The translations under genes were made by a program, and so were the position numbers. The notes under the pieces were generated by a model. It was not told where the DNA came from and searched no databases. It saw nothing but the letters and a program-made list of their open reading frames with translations. Positions 1-12,567 of a DNA stretch of 64,000 bases are shown one piece after another. This DNA is from Cavia porcellus (lineage: Eukaryota > Chordata > Mammalia > Rodentia > Caviidae), in NCBI RefSeq assembly GCF_034190915.1, contig NW_026947493.1:43456501-43520500 (forward strand), given 5' to 3'. Position 1 is the first letter of the stretch, and every line of letters begins with the position of its first letter.

Positions 1-3000
1 CTCATTCTCTTTGTGATAGCCGTCCCCATCTCTGCATATGCTGAAGTTGAGCTGAAGAACCCAGTCCAATGTCATTCTAATCAGCAAGCAATAGATTGCT
101 AGAATTTATATTATAATGCTACAAAATAAGCCTCGGGTTTTTCAGGTCTCTTCCTCAGAGTATTTGTTCCTATCCTCTCTGTATTATAGGGAAAACCAAG
201 TCATAACAAGACAACGAAACAATTTCCTAGAAAAACATGCAATGGATAAGACTTATAAAACTATAATATAAATGATCTTCCGTAGCTACTATGTTTTCTC
301 TTGTTATTTTCAATAGATTTGTCCACAACACTGGCTTATTATAGTTAAACATACTAACACCTATTTTTATAAAAACTTATCTTTGACTGCATTGTAGTAT
401 TTGAGAGCTGTTACTGATTCATACCAGTATGGATATCCTTTACATCTTGTCATGCTCAGATTAGTTTCCTCTACTTTTAGGGTTGATTCTAACACACATA
501 CCGATTTCAAATAGGATCAGTCAAGGCCAACCAATAGTCTTATGATTCAGATACAATTAAGATCAGTCATAGTAAGACAATGTAAGTAATACAGGTTTTC
601 AGCCTAAGTCAATAGGAAAGTAAGGATAGTTACCATGGTATAACCTGCTATTTTTGGTTCTAGAGGTCTGTGTCCTCAAATCTGACATGAGTGGACAGAC
701 CAGAACAAATTTAATTCAATCTAAATATGTCACTAGGACTACTATGTCTTTTAAATCGTTATACACCATTAGCAATGACCTCTGCTTTTTTTTTTAATAT
801 AGTTTCAGAGCTGTCTCTACCAAAGACTAGCTTACCGTCTCTGCCTCATGTCTGCTACTCCACTTTTCTGCTATATTTTGTCCACCTTATTCCCTCATTC
901 CATTGTCTGCCCCGTTCACTGAGGCCTCTCTGCCACTGTAGCTGTAATCCTGATTTCTCTTTCTCTCTTTCTCTGTAATGTCCTTCAGCGCTCTCTGTAG
1001 GGTTGGATTGGTGGCCACGAACTCCCACAGTTCCTCCTTGTCTTGAAAGTATCTTATTTCTTCATTAATTTTTAGAGAGAGTTTTGACGGATATATGAAC
1101 TTCGGTTGCATATTTTTTTCCTTCAGGACTTGGAATATTTCTCCCCACTCCCTTCTTGACTTAAGAGTTTGTGTTGATAAGTCTGCTGTTATTTTGATAG
1201 ATTTCCCGTTATAGGTAACCTGCATCTTTTCTCTGGCTGCTTTTAATATTCTGTTTTTTTGGTGGATTTCTGGGATCTCGATTATTATATGCCTAGGCGT
1301 AGATCTGTTTTGGTTGTAGGTAGCTGGCGTTCTGTATGCTTCTTTTATCTGGATATCATTTCTTTTTGCTATACGTGGGAAATTTTGCTTTAATATATCT
1401 GTGAATATTTTTTGTATTTCATTTTTGGATGTTCCTGCTTCCTCACTCACATTCTTTATTCTTAGGTTATGTATCTTTTTATCATCTTCCAGTTTTAGAA
1501 TTGCTTCTTTCTGGTTCCTTGTTATTTTTAAGAGGCTTTTTCTTTCACGTTCATAAGCCCTAAATCTCTCTTCAAGTTTCTGAAGGTTGTCTTTAGTTTC
1601 TGTCAAGGCATTTTGCCAATATTCAATGGAGATTTTAGTTTCCTGATATTCTCTTTGGATCTGTTTCATGTATTCTAAGTTATGCTTAAATTCTTCTTCA
1701 GATGCTTCTCTTTCTTTTCTGAATTCCTCGGTTCTTCCATCTGTGTTCTCTTGGGCGGGGCTTGTCATTTCTTTAATTAATCTCTTTATATCTTGCCTCA
1801 CTTGGATCAGGAGTACATCTTTAAATTCCTCTATGAGATCATGTAAGTACTTTTTAATTTCGGCTGATGCTGTGTCGAGTAGAGGATGGTTACTGTGTTT
1901 GTTCTCTTCAGTGTTTAGTTCTCTTGGGTTTATTTTCTCCTGTTGAACAGCTGGAGATTTTTTTTTTTATTTTTATCTCTTGTCATGTTTCTGGTTTCTT
2001 TCAGACTGTCCTGGAGTTCTCTGGCCCTCTCCGAATTGCTTAGGGCCTCTCAGAAGCGTGCTGGCTTGAGTTTTTGCTGTCCTCCCCAATTTGCTGTTAT
2101 CTGGGGTAGGCTGGGATGCAGGGGCGGTACAGTCTAGTCTCTAGCCTCTGTGTCAGTTAGTTCATAAATTAGGCTGTACTTTCTGGTTGTCACTGAGTTG
2201 TGACTATTTTGTATCCGCTTATTGGGCCCCAAGCAGAGGCTTGGTTTAGCTCCAGTAGCTCCTGCCAGTTCTCTTTGAATCAGAAGCAGCTGAGTAATGG
2301 CACAGGATTCTGCCCAAGTCCCAGCCGTTCTCTTCCAAACCTCTCTGTGACAGGAGCACCAGAAAAGCAGCTCTGCCCAAAACTAAGATGGCTCCCACTA
2401 AGTTCTCTGTGTGGAGCTGAAGCCAGCAAGTAATCAGGCTCTGCCAGGACTCAAGATGTCTTCCACCAGCCCTCCCTACAAGGGGACCTGGTGATGTCAC
2501 CAAGCTGGGGTTTCTGCCGCCAGGCTAATATGTCTGCACCAGACTCTGTGTTATTGATTTCCCCGTGGTGGCGGGCCAGCTGTTCTCTGGCCAAACCCAG
2601 CAGCCGCGGGGTTCTCTGTACTCACCAGAGTCCGGTGCAAGTCCTCGTTCCGGGACCGCCGCTTTTCCTGCACTCCCAGGACAGCGCGGGGCGGTGCACA
2701 GCGTGCGTTCCCAGCACAGTGCTGACCGGTCAGATATCTGTGCACCGTTTAAATTTGAAATGCCCGAGCTTTGTACGTCCGCTCTGGTGCAGCGGTGCAG
2801 ACTTGGCTGCTACTTGGAGTCTCGGTCCGTTTCCCGCAGTCCCCAAAACCAACTCAGCTTTTCGTGCTGGGTCCACGAGTCTGTTTGTTGATTTAAGGGC
2901 GCGAGATTTGCAGCCTCCTGTTGTCGGCGTTGAAGGTCTCAGCGCGTCTTTAAATCCTCCAGCTGTACTGTCTTGGTTAATAAGAATCGCTATCGATTTG

Positions 3001-3104
3001 TCTGGCCCTCTCCATGCTGTCTTTTTTTAGCTTTGAGTTTGAATTCTCTGGAGAGACTCTTCGCTCGATCCCCTAGCCCGCCGCCATTTTCAGAATCTCC
3101 CACA
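1..3104 (-). mobile_element. ORF2-less L1 (HAL1-like), incomplete at window start
   Basis: Read on the minus strand: GC-rich 5' UTR (3104-1987), ORF1 (1986-887), then directly a 3' UTR (886-1) with no ORF2. Bases 600-660 resemble the 3' UTR of the ORF2-bearing L1 near 35090-35140 (shared AATAGGAAA and CCTGCTATTT blocks in the same order), which identifies the 3' part. The 5' end shows the usual L1-type start with CpG-rich sequence and a GGCGGCGGGCTAGG-like beginning. The far end and target-site duplication lie outside the window. Confidence 0.75.
887..1986 (-). pseudogene. L1 ORF1 (nucleic-acid-binding protein), nearly intact
   Basis: ORF1 of the element above. The frame is open for 304 codons (887-1801, in-frame GTG at its upstream end) and stays open upstream to about 1957. 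An N-terminal ATG at 1984-1986 is separated from it by an 11-base A tract (1958-1968) whose length puts the two parts out of frame. Order: coiled-coil-like charged segment, including REYQETKISIEYWQ and LEERFRAYERERKSLL; then the RRM/CTD region with EAYRTPATYNQNRSTPRHII and REWGEIFQVLKEKNMQPKFI. L1 ORF1 proteins trimerise through the coiled coil and coat L1 RNA. It ends with TAA at 887-889, next to 3' UTR instead of ORF2. The tract could be a sequencing artefact or a real lesion. Confidence 0.8.
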
Positions 3105-3189
3105 ATTTCCATTTTACATTTTGATTAGTATTTACACTTTATGTCTCAGACCAGAGAGAAAATGTGATATTTACATGTCTTATGGTCAA

Positions 3190-3565
3190 TACATTGTGTC
3201 AACTGGAGAAGTTCAGACATTCAACTAAGAGACTCATAGGGAGCAAGAATTCTTTCTTTGTAAACTTCCTAAACTTTTGCAGGAGAAGGACAAGAATACT
3301 TTGTATGTGCTACACCTGACCTGGAGGGGTGGTGGTGGCCTGTGCACAGTATAAGGGAGGAAAAGAGGATTGCTGTGCTCTCCTTTTGCTCTGGCTGCTT
3401 TTGCTGGCTGCTTCCTTGAAGTGATCCCCTGGTGCCATGCCTCCCTGCCTTGGAGCCAACTGATTAGGGAGTGAAAACTCCACAAACAGGTAAATAAACG
3501 TTTCCTTCTTTCATTTTGAGTGTCAGATATTTTGTCCTAGCCATGAGAGAAAAGTAACCAAGACA
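3190..3565 (+). mobile_element. MaLR-type LTR (ERVL-MaLR family)
   Basis: The LTR ends with the typical MaLR arrangement: a GGAGCCAACTGA block, then GTAAATAAACG as polyadenylation signal, TATTTTGTCC, and a terminal AAGACA at 3560-3565. The sequence after CA (GAACTTGATACCAG) is the start of a MaLR internal region. Only the start of the LTR is uncertain. Confidence 0.7.
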
Positions 3566-4650
3566 GAACTTGATACCAGACAAGTGGGGTTGTTGCTGTG
3601 ACTATACCTAACCATGTGGTTCTAGAGGCTTTGGGAATGACTTATGGGAAGAGTTTGAAAGGTGCAGAGATGTCATCTAAAACAGTAGCTCAAGAATGGC
3701 TTAGGTTATTCTGTATGGGAGATTCTGGTTCAAGCTCAGAGGACCAGAAAACCAGTAAAGACCAGGCTCAGGAGGTTTCTGTTGGGAATGACTGCTTTGG
3801 TTGTTGGACTCCAGACGTGTGTTACAGCTTGGCAGAAAGTTTGTTTGCATTTTGCTCCTGTCCAGAGATTCTGCCTGATACTGAAATTAAGGGGAGCAGA
3901 CTAATTAATCTGGCAGAAGAAATTTCAAGGCAGTCAAATGTTGAGGCTCTGGTATAGCTATTGTTGGGGGCTTTTAAGTTGCAATTTAAGAGCAAAGAAC
4001 CCAGGATGGTTTAAAACATTGTGAGTTTAGCCAGAAAGGAAGCTCCAATAAAGCTGTGAACTGCAAAGATAGAGCTGAAGAAATCTCAATTGTTGAAAAG
4101 GAACAGGAGAATAGAAAAGATGACCTGAAGGTATCAAAGAAGCAGCAAGTCTGAAACCTTTGCAGCCTCAAAACTGCAAAAGTGAAAGACTTTGCTTCGA
4201 AGTGAAAGCTGCAGAGCACAATGTTCCAGAATGGTGGGTGGCATAGGAAATTTGTTCCTCAGAATTGGATTTGGAGTGCCCAATGATCCAGGTACTTGAC
4301 ACCTACAGCCGAAAGAGGAAAGCCGGGCTACTGCTACAGCTGGCAGCAGACCTTGGCATCATCCACGTGATGCTGGTTTTAGATGCATACAGAATGCAAG
4401 AGTTCTGAGGTTAAAAAGGCTTCCACCCCAATTTCACAAGGTCTGGGAGCCCAGGTAGTGTGCTCCTGAGGGGCAATGTGTGAAGTTATATGTGTGAAGC
4501 CAAAGGTGCATTGGAGACCCCAGAAGTTTCTAAAGAAAACTGTAAGGAGCCACCAGAAGTGCCATAGGGGTGGAACTACACAAGTCCTTTGTAGCTCACA
4601 ATTTGCCACAGATTGCTTCAAATGCTGGACATATGACTCCAAGACTTAAC
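3566..4650 (+). mobile_element. MaLR internal region remnant
   Basis: Directly follows the LTR in the same orientation and has MaLR-internal character: GAACTTGATACCAG at its start, and TCCAAGACTTAACCTTTG near the end. Short open stretches such as 3598-3957 are gag-like debris without recognisable domains. No 3' LTR is seen; the element is cut off by the L1 that follows. MaLR elements are non-autonomous endogenous-retrovirus relatives. Confidence 0.6.
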
Positions 4651-7600
4651 CTTTGCTGTACTGGATTTTGTCATATGCAAAGCTAGTTTTTCCAGCATCA
4701 TTTATAAAAGAGGCTATCTTTCCTCCAAAGAACATGTTTGGCCCCTTTGACAACAATAAGCTGGCTAAGTGTGTTTGGAGTTATTTCTCCATCTTCTAAT
4801 CTGTTTCATTGATCCTCAGGTCTGTTTTTTTTGCCAGTATCATGCTGTTTTTAATCACAATAGCTTTGTGGTATGGTTTCAAATTAAGTCCTGTAATGCC
4901 CCTGAACTGTTCTTTTTCCCCCCTAGAATTGCCTTTGCTACTCTAGGTCTCTTCTGGTTCCCAATGAATTTTAGGATTGTTTTCTCTAATTCTATGAGGT
5001 GTGATGTTGAAATTTTGATCAGGGTTGCATTAAATCTGTAAACAGTTTTGGAATTATGGTCATTTTCACTATATTTGTTCTTCCAACCCAAGAACAAGTG
5101 ATATTTTTCTGTTTTCTGATATCCACTTCAATCTTTTTCAGAGTATTGTAGTCTGTAAGTTTGTAGAGTATGCACAGGTCTTTTACTCCCTTTGTTGATT
5201 TATTCCTAAGTATTTCTCTTTTTAGATGCTACGCTGCAAGGTAATAATTTTCCTAATTTCTGTCTCATTGAACTTGTCATTTGTGTACAGAAATGCTATT
5301 AATTTTTGTGTGTTGATTTTGTATCCAGTTAGACTACTGAATTTTGTTATTAAATCTAAGAGTTTTCTGGTGGAGATTTTTGAGTCTTCTGTGTAGAGTA
5401 TCATACCATCTGAAAGTAAGTATAATTTAAATACTTCATTTCCTATCCTTATTATTTTGATTCTTTTACTTGTTGAATTGTTCTGGCTAATGTTTCCAAA
5501 ACTATATTGAGTAAGAGTAGTGGTAGTGGACGTTCTTGCTTTGTTCCTGATTTTAGAGTGACAGCTTTCAGTTTCTCATGATTTTGTAAGATGTTGACTG
5601 TTGTTTTGTCATAGGTGGCTTTTATCACATTGAGATAAAGACAATATATTCCAATTTTCTGTAGGGTTTTTGTCATGTACCGGTGTTGGACTTTGTCAGA
5701 TGCTTTTTCTGCATCTATTGAAGTGCTCAGATGGTTTTTGTGCATGGCTCTGTTAATATAGTTAACACTTATTGATTCTCATGTTAACTATCTCTGCATC
5801 CTTGAGATGACTCCTATTTGGTCACTGCATATAATCTCATTAATGATTTGCTGCATTCTGTTTCACAGTGTCTTATTGAGAGTTTTTGTGTCTATGTTTA
5901 TTAGAGAGATTGACTGGTAGTTGTTCTTTTTGTTTGGATCCCTCTGTGTTTATGGTATCAGGGTAGTGCTTGCTTCCAAGAATGAATTTGGGAGTTTTGA
6001 TTCTCTTTCAATTTAATTAAAGAGTTTGAGAAGTAGTAGCATTAGGTCTTCTCTAAATTTCTTATAAAATTCAACAGTGAATGCATCAGGGCCTGGTCTT
6101 TACTGGTAGGTTTGTAATTACATGTTCAATTTCATGGACGGATATTGCTCATTTAGAATTTTACATCTTCTTGATTAAGCATTGGTAATTTGTATTATCT
6201 GGGAATCTCCATGTTTTCTGTGTTCCATCTTACTGGAAAGCAGGTTTTCCAAGTAGGTTTTTTTTTTCTTTTTTATCAGTACCAGGGATTGAACTCATGA
6301 CCACACACTTGCAAGGCAGGCACTTATGCCGCTGAGCTAAATCCCCAACCCCTTCCAAGTATGTTTTGATGATCTTCTGACTGTCTACAGGATCTGTTGT
6401 GAATTTCACTTTTTTCATGCCTATTTGTATGGATTTGAGTCTTTTCTTTCTTTGCTTTTATAAGGTGGGCAAAGAGCTTGTCAATTTTATTTAACCTTTC
6501 AAAGAACTGACCTATCAATTCATTGATTCTTTGCATTTTTTTACATAGCATTAATTTCTGCTCTGAATTTTTAATAATTTCCTCTCTCATATAAATGTTG
6601 GGCTTCACTTATGCCTCTTTTTTAGAAGCTTGATATTCAACCTTTGAGTTTTTTTTTTTTGTTGTTGTTGTTTGTTTTTTATTTTTAGCTCACTCTGTTT
6701 TTCTGATATGGGAATGTAACCATACAAATTTCTCTCATAGGGGCTGCTCTTTTGTGTCATATAAGTTCTCAAAGGTAGAATTGCCATTATTATTTAATTG
6801 TAGAAACTGTCTGATTTCTTATTTAGTTTCATCTGTGACCCATTGGTTTTTCAGGAGCATGTTATTGAATTTCTACATATTTATGAAATTTTTGTAGTTT
6901 CTTTTGCCATTGATTTCCAATTTCATTGCACCATGGGATGGTAATATGCACTGAAGAATATCAATTTCCTTGCATTTACTTAAACATGTTATATGAACTG
7001 CTATGTGGTCTGTTTTGAAGAATGTCCCATGTGTGTCTAAGAAGAATATGTGTTCTAATGTTGTAAGATGCAACACTCTGTAGACCACTACTAAGTCCAT
7101 TTGTTCAAAAGTTTGGTTCAGTTATGATGTTTCTTTGTTGATTTTCTGTCTATTTGATCTATTTGTGACAGTGGGGTCCTGAGGTCCCTCATTACGATAG
7201 TATTAATGTTTACTTGATTTTTCATGTCTGTTAATTTGTTTTATACAGTTAAGTACACTGGTATTTGGTATATCTATATATTTATAATTGTTAGCACTCT
7301 TATAATTGTTAGATTATTCCCTTTATAAGGGTATAGTGACCTTTATCTCTCTTAATCAGTCTTGGGTTGAAATTCACTTTGTCTTCAAATAAATAAGCTA
7401 CCCCTGCTTTTTTCTGGGTTCCTATTATACGGAGTATTGTTTTCCATCCTTGGACTTTTAGTCTATGAATTTATTTTTGAATTAAATGTGTTTCTTGTAC
7501 AAAGAATATTATTGGATCTTCTTTCTTGATCTGTTTGTTCTTCTAGTCTAGTTCTTCTGATTGGTGAATTAAGCTCATGAACATTGATAGTTTAACATAT

Positions 7601-8367
7601 ATAGTGACTCACCCATGTCATTTTATTTTCATGTTGTTGGTTTTCTTTTTTTCTCCTCTGCTTAATTACTTGTCTTTCCTGGTGCATTCATCCTATTGGG
7701 GTTCATGAAGTTGTAGTCCTTGCATTTGTATTATCTTGTTATCTCTTTCTGTAATGTCCTTCATAACATTTTAGAGTGGTCATGAGTGTCCTCAGGTGTT
7801 CCTTGTCATGTAAGTATCTTATTTGTCTATCAATTTTGAAAGATAGTTTTGTGGAAGTTCATCCATCTGGGTTGGAGGTTGTTTTCTTTGAGGGCTTGAG
7901 AAATGTCACTCCAGGCTTGCCAGGCTCTCCTTGACTTGAGGGTTTGTGTTGAAATGTCAACTGAGATTCTGATGGGCTTTCCTTTGTAGGTAATTTATTT
8001 CTTTTCTCTAACAGCTTTTAATATTCTTTTCTTGCTATAGATTTTTTTTTTGGATCATGGCTAAGGAGTACTGTATACTGTATACCTCACTTATCTATGT
8101 CAAATTCTTATGTTGTTAGGAAGTTTTCTACTGCTACATCTGTGAACAGGTTTTTGTTGTTGTTTGTACCTTCTGCTCTTTCACTGACTCAATAAATCTT
8201 ATGTCTTATTCTACTTTGCATATCTAGCAACTATTAGATTGATTTTGCATGGTCTCTTGCTATTTTTAAGAAAATCTTTCTTTAGTAGTTACTAACCACA
8301 ATTCTTTCTTCTATATCTGATATTCTATCTGATGGGTTTCTTCTTGTATGACATTGCCGAGTCATCA
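4650..8367 (-). mobile_element. Old L1, ORF2 and ORF1 relics (minus)
   Basis: The minus-strand sequence runs from ORF1 C-terminal relics (8367-7730) into ORF2 relics (7700-4650). ORF2 reverse-transcriptase traces include the palm-type block STSIDAEKASDKVQHRYMTK near 5650-5745 (L1s normally have the DAEKAFDK motif here). Many stops and frameshifts; the 3' end is missing. An ID-like SINE sits inside at about 6259. Unlike the neighbours at 1 and 13776, this copy keeps both ORFs in order. Confidence 0.8.
6255..6353 (-). mobile_element. ID-like tRNA-derived SINE
   Basis: On the minus strand: GGGGTTGGGGATTTAGCTCA..., box A and box B-like (TTCAATCCC) promoter elements, then a GGTACTGATAAAA junction and A-rich tail (plus-strand T run). 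It is inserted in the ORF2 relic. Confidence 0.85.
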
Positions 8368-8683
8368 TGTCAGTGGCCCAACATGATTCAGAGACCCCAG
8401 GGACAATAGCACATCAGCTTCCTGCTTCTTCTTTCCTCAGCCCAAAGTAAACTTCCTGTTTCCTGTTTTTCACGCACTGATGCTCCCCCAACTAGCTGCT
8501 GATGTGTCTGTCACTTTGCCTGCCTCCCCAAACTCCACCCACAATCAGACATAATAAAAGCCCAGTCACTTTTTTGTTCTGGTTGGAGGGAGCTTGCACT
8601 CTTCTGCAGCCCTCCCTTGCCAGCAATAAAGGCCTCTTTATCTCTCTCTCTCAACTGTGCCAAAAACCCTAACACTGTCCTCA
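8368..8683 (+). mobile_element. Solo LTR of an unassigned ERV
   Basis: 316 bases starting TG and ending CA, interrupting an L1 ORF1 relic. AATAAAAGCCCA near 8550 looks like a TATA-type element and GCAATAAAGGCC near 8620 like the polyadenylation signal, followed by TCTCTCTC, a typical U3-R-U5 order. Flanking pentamers catca (8363-8367) and tatca (8684-8688) match at four of five positions, compatible with a target-site duplication. Family not determined. Confidence 0.65.
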
Positions 8684-9000
8684 TATCAGCTCATTTTGCT
8701 GGGTGTACTTTCAATGGAATTTTTAATCTGGATACATGTTTGAATCTGTTTCATGTTTTCCATTTTTTTCTTATTCTGGTTGTTCATGCTTTCCATCATT
8801 TTCCTAAGATCCTTTATTTTTAAAATATGGATCAACTCTAGAGTCACTAAGCATCTCATTCTGGTCACTATCTCTATAGTTATCTGAGAAATTATTTCTG
8901 AATTGATTTTTTCTAAAGCATCATTCATCTGCTTTGCTACTTCTGCTGTTACCCCTTCAGAGTCGAGTTGGGTGCCCTTTAAATTATTCCATCTCATTAC
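8684..9000 (-). mobile_element. L1 ORF1 N-terminal relic
   Basis: Continuation of the old minus-strand L1 on the other side of the solo LTR. The minus frame 8997-8686 has MRWNNLKGTQ..., then a coiled-coil-like stretch (MMESMNNQNKKKMENMKQIQ) typical of the ORF1 N-terminal half. No intact gene. Confidence 0.65.
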
Positions 9001-10570
9001 CTTCTGTGTTGGCCTTTGCTTACGCTGGAAGTCTGGGGTTACATCTTAAGTGTCTTGTCATTTTCTATTTTCTATACATTTTTTTTAAATTAGAGTGGTA
9101 CTTTAATAGTGTTTTCTGTTTTTACAATTTCTTCCAAGTTCTTTTACACACGCATATACACATGCACACACACTCCGCCATTTTAGAGACTTTTCATGGG
9201 CCTGTTGGTCCTGAATTACCTGTTGATTCAACAACGTGAATTGAGAAATTTTTTGTGTGAGTGCAAGGCTATGACTGTTGAGTCTCCCATAGTGCAATTA
9301 AAGAGGCCCCTAGTATTTCTTTTGTCAGAATTGAGAGATGTTTTCTCTTGGGCTGCCCAGTTTTCCTAGAGAGAAAGTCTTCAACTCTTACTCAAGGTTT
9401 TTAAGTCATACAAGCAAAGTTTAAGAGGTAGGGCTTGGTTTGTAAGAGGGAAGGAAACACTGGCCCTCTCACATTTGTAGTCTCTCACTAAATCTCCATT
9501 TTTTTTTCATTATTACCTGCTGTTGTTTTTCACTTGCCATATGTCTTGTTCAAGTTCTTCACAAATTCAACTTGTCCCCTATAACTTTGTTGTTAAGGTA
9601 TTTTATCCAGTTAGTTCTTTAATTTTCCTTCTCTTGCCCCTTATCTTATGTATTGAAATTTCAGGTATAGGAAAAATTTTTTACGAAATGTTTGAAAGAA
9701 GTCATAGACTTTGCTGTTGCTAAAACAAAATATCTCATATTGAGTAAAGCATAGTGAAATGCATATAGGTTCCCTCTTGGAGCTCCAAAAACAAAGTGCT
9801 GGTCTGCTTGGGTTTCGTGAGGATTCTGTGTCTGTCTCATATATCAGATGGCATCATAGGGGAAGTATATTTAAGAGCAAAAGGTCACATGATGAGACAG
9901 GAAGCCGTAGAAATTCAGGGGTCTAGGTCACTGTTTTTAGAACCGTGTGCTCTAACAAGAACTAATGTAGGTCCTTCAAGAATTACATCGATCCTTTCTG
10001 AACATGGTACCCCAAGTGACCCAATAACTTTACATCAAGTTTTACTGCAGCAATACTTCAACACTGGGGCCAAGCTTCTAACACATGAGCTTCTGAGGAA
10101 CAGTGTCAAACCATATCCAAACCATTGCACTTGGAAAGAAGTGAGTTTGCTTAGAAGAAAAAACAATGTAAATTCCTGTCAAGTACTCTACCCTGAAATA
10201 GGCAAAAATGATGATACTTGACCAGAGATAATCTCACTATATCCAAATCTAATATGTATCTATTAACCTCTTATATGCCCTCATGTTAACTATTCAAGTT
10301 TGTTCAATACAAATGGGCATTTTTTTTTTATTTTTTGAAACTCAAGTTTCTGTTTTCATTTATTACTGAATCCTCCTGGAGCCTTCTCTGTTAACGTTCT
10401 GTAAATGTGCTTCTGTTGCCTGGCTTTGGCCTCATTATTCTCTTATCTGTTCTTGCATCTAGTTTCATGGTTATAAATATTATGTAATTGCTGTTTATTC
10501 TCAAATATATCAGTCTTTTGTGTTGAACTCCAGATGCCCACCTGATGTGTCCATTTTGATGTTGAATAGG
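9001..10570. other. No recognised gene; anonymous repeat-like DNA
   Basis: No PPP1R42 exon or other coding homology is seen. A 141-codon plus-strand open stretch (9796-10221, GTG-like start) has no recognisable domain and looks like decayed LTR or transposon sequence. A CA-rich short tract lies near 9148-9172. Confidence 0.5.
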
Positions 10571-10575
10571 CATGT

Positions 10576-10658
10576 TAAAAAAAAAAAAGGGACTTCTCTC
10601 ACAATCTTGCACTCACCAGGCAGGTGCTTATACCACTGAGCTAAATCCCCAGGCCCTA
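10576..10658 (-). mobile_element. ID-like SINE (3'-diverged)
   Basis: The minus strand begins GGGCCTGGGGATTTAGCTCAG, then TATAAGCACCTGCCTGGTGAG, and ends in a plus-strand A12 stretch that may be a later change. The box A region is recognisable; the box B side is degenerate. Confidence 0.7.
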
Positions 10659-11044
10659 TTTTTTCTTTAGTATCACTCAACTTATAAATGCTGCCTTTAT
10701 TGCTCCGGTTCCTCACATAAAAGCATAGAAGTCATCCTTAATTCTTCCCTTTCCTTAATTTTTACATCCTACTCATCAACTAATTCTATGGAATTTGGCT
10801 AAAAAGTACCCTTCCAATGCACCACTCCTCTCTGTCTCCAAGCAACTGTCTCTGTTACTTAGATTTTGCAATAGTTTTCCAACTGATTCTTTGTTGTCAT
10901 TCTTGAAACTCACTCTTCACATACAGATAGAGAAATCCTTTTGGAAAATACAATCATTTCAGTGGTTTTCTCTTGCAATTAGAATAAAGTCAAAATTTTG
11001 TTTATGTCCTAAAAATAACTTTATGATCTGGATAATATGCCTTT

Positions 11045-11146
11045 CTTTTTATTTATTTTTTATTTTTTGGTACCAGGGATCAAACTCACAACCTCATGCT
11101 TGCCATGCAGGCACTTATACCACTGAGCTAAATCCCCAACCCCTTT
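11045..11146 (-). mobile_element. ID-like tRNA-derived SINE
   Basis: Minus-strand GGGGTTGGGGATTTAGCTCA head, AAGTGCCTGCATGGCAAGC loop, TTTGATCCCTGGTACC box B side and A-rich tail. Confidence 0.85.
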
Positions 11147-11164
11147 TTAATTTCATATTGTAAT

Positions 11165-11215
11165 GTTACCTCTTTATTTACTCTATAGTTATTTATTGAG
11201 CACTTGCAATGCATT
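11165..11215 (+). repeat. Possible MIR core fragment
   Basis: TTTATTGAGCACTTGCAATG resembles the MIR core TTATTGAGCACTTACTATG. Short, low confidence. Confidence 0.4.
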
Positions 11216-11230
11216 GGAATTTGAACTAGG

Positions 11231-11362
11231 CACTGCCAGGTGTGGTAGTGCATACCTACAGTCCCAGCCCTTGGGATGCTAAGCAGGAAGATCGCCATGA
11301 GTTTGAGGCCAGCCTGGGCTACATAGTAAGACTCTTGTCTCAGCAAACCAAACCAAAACAAA
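11231..11362 (+). mobile_element. B1-like 7SL-derived SINE
   Basis: GCCAGGTGTGGTAGTGCATA, AGTCCCAGCCCTTGGGATGC, GAGTTTGAGGCCAGCCTGGG and TACATAGTAAGACTC blocks in B1 order, followed by an A-rich tail (CAAACCAAACC...). Confidence 0.85.
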
Positions 11363-11469
11363 ACAAAGTGCTCACCTCAAGAAAAAGAGAAGAAAAGCAA
11401 AAAATAAAAAAGAAGTTGAGCTACTCACTAAGACCTAATCACAGTGAGCAAGCATCTTTTTAGTTCCTT

Positions 11470-12565
11470 TGACACTCTGAATCAGTAGTGGTACATGTAT
11501 GGTACACATGCTGCAGTGGGCTGTTTGCTGTCATTGAAGGCTCTAAAAGGTTCATCATCACTTCTGTAAACTGACTTTGGCCTTGGAGCTTTATCTACCT
11601 TTTATCCCTGGCTCTGTGTGCACCTTTTGTTTCTCATTCTTCAAATTTTAGCATAAATGTCATTTCCTCAGAGGCCTTTCTTGATAATCTAATTTAGAAT
11701 ATTCATTCTCATATTTTCTATTAAATTTCGTATGTGAAAGTCATAGCACTTTTCTCAGTCATCTGTGCTTATGTATTTTCCATTTCCCTCTGTACCCTAT
11801 TGTAATGAAAGTTCTATCTTATAGCAGGTTAAGGGATGAACCAGTAATACGTATAAATTTGGAAGTAAGGCTGTGGTAACATTTTTAAGGTCAACAGAAT
11901 GCTGTTTAGAAGTAATTTTGAAAATATGGGCTCAGTGTATGGGAGAAAGAAACCCATTCTTCCTCCAAAGATTTCTATTACCAAACAAGAAACTTTAGGA
12001 TCTTAACAGTGGCTTAGCTCATGGATAACTATTTCCAGGGAGCCTTTCCTAGTTTCAAGCTGTTATGTTAGGGCTACCATACTTATGAAAACAGAATCAC
12101 ATTGTAGTTATTCAAAATCACACTAAGTTTCTGAAGACCTGGAATGGAATCCTTCCATCTTCTGAGGTATAGTCCTGACAAATATGTAGGAGCCCAATAC
12201 GTATTTTAATAAATGAGTGATTGAATGACTGTGGCATGATATGATATAACATGGCATCAATATAGCTAGTAAAAATTGGAATAAATCCAATGCTAAGAGC
12301 TTTAAGTGGGAATAGCTAGTAGATGGTTCACATGTAGTCACAGTTGGGAAATCCAAGTTAAAGGACAAGAAATCTATCTCTAGAAGGAAAAATTTGGTGG
12401 CTAATTAATACATGTAGGGAAAATCATACAGGTCTTTCTCAGAGAATCTTTATGTTGGGGAAAGAGAGAGGCATTGGGGTATGGAGAAGAAAATCTGGTA
12501 AGAGGGCAGAATTATATGAATAAATACATTCAGAAGTAGAGATTCATGATAATTTTAGAACCAAT
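11470..12565. other. Unique-looking DNA with an L2-like fragment at 11620-11830
   Basis: ATAAATGTCATTTCCTCAGA and GGCCTTTCTTGATAATCTAA resemble the 3' end of the ancient L2 LINE (plus). The remainder shows no exon with splice sites and no recognised repeat. Confidence 0.45.
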
Positions 12566-12567
12566 CC

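Noticed and set aside
887..1801. 304-codon open frame as a host gene
   Set aside because: It is L1 ORF1 by motif order (coiled coil, then YRTPA..NRS and WGEIF blocks), lies in an L1-type element and lacks introns.
2491..3030. 179-codon plus-strand ORF in GC-rich DNA
   Set aside because: Antisense to the L1 5' UTR; no domain, compositional.
9796..10221. 141-codon plus-strand ORF
   Set aside because: No ATG start context, no recognisable domain, no splice signals; looks like decayed repeat.
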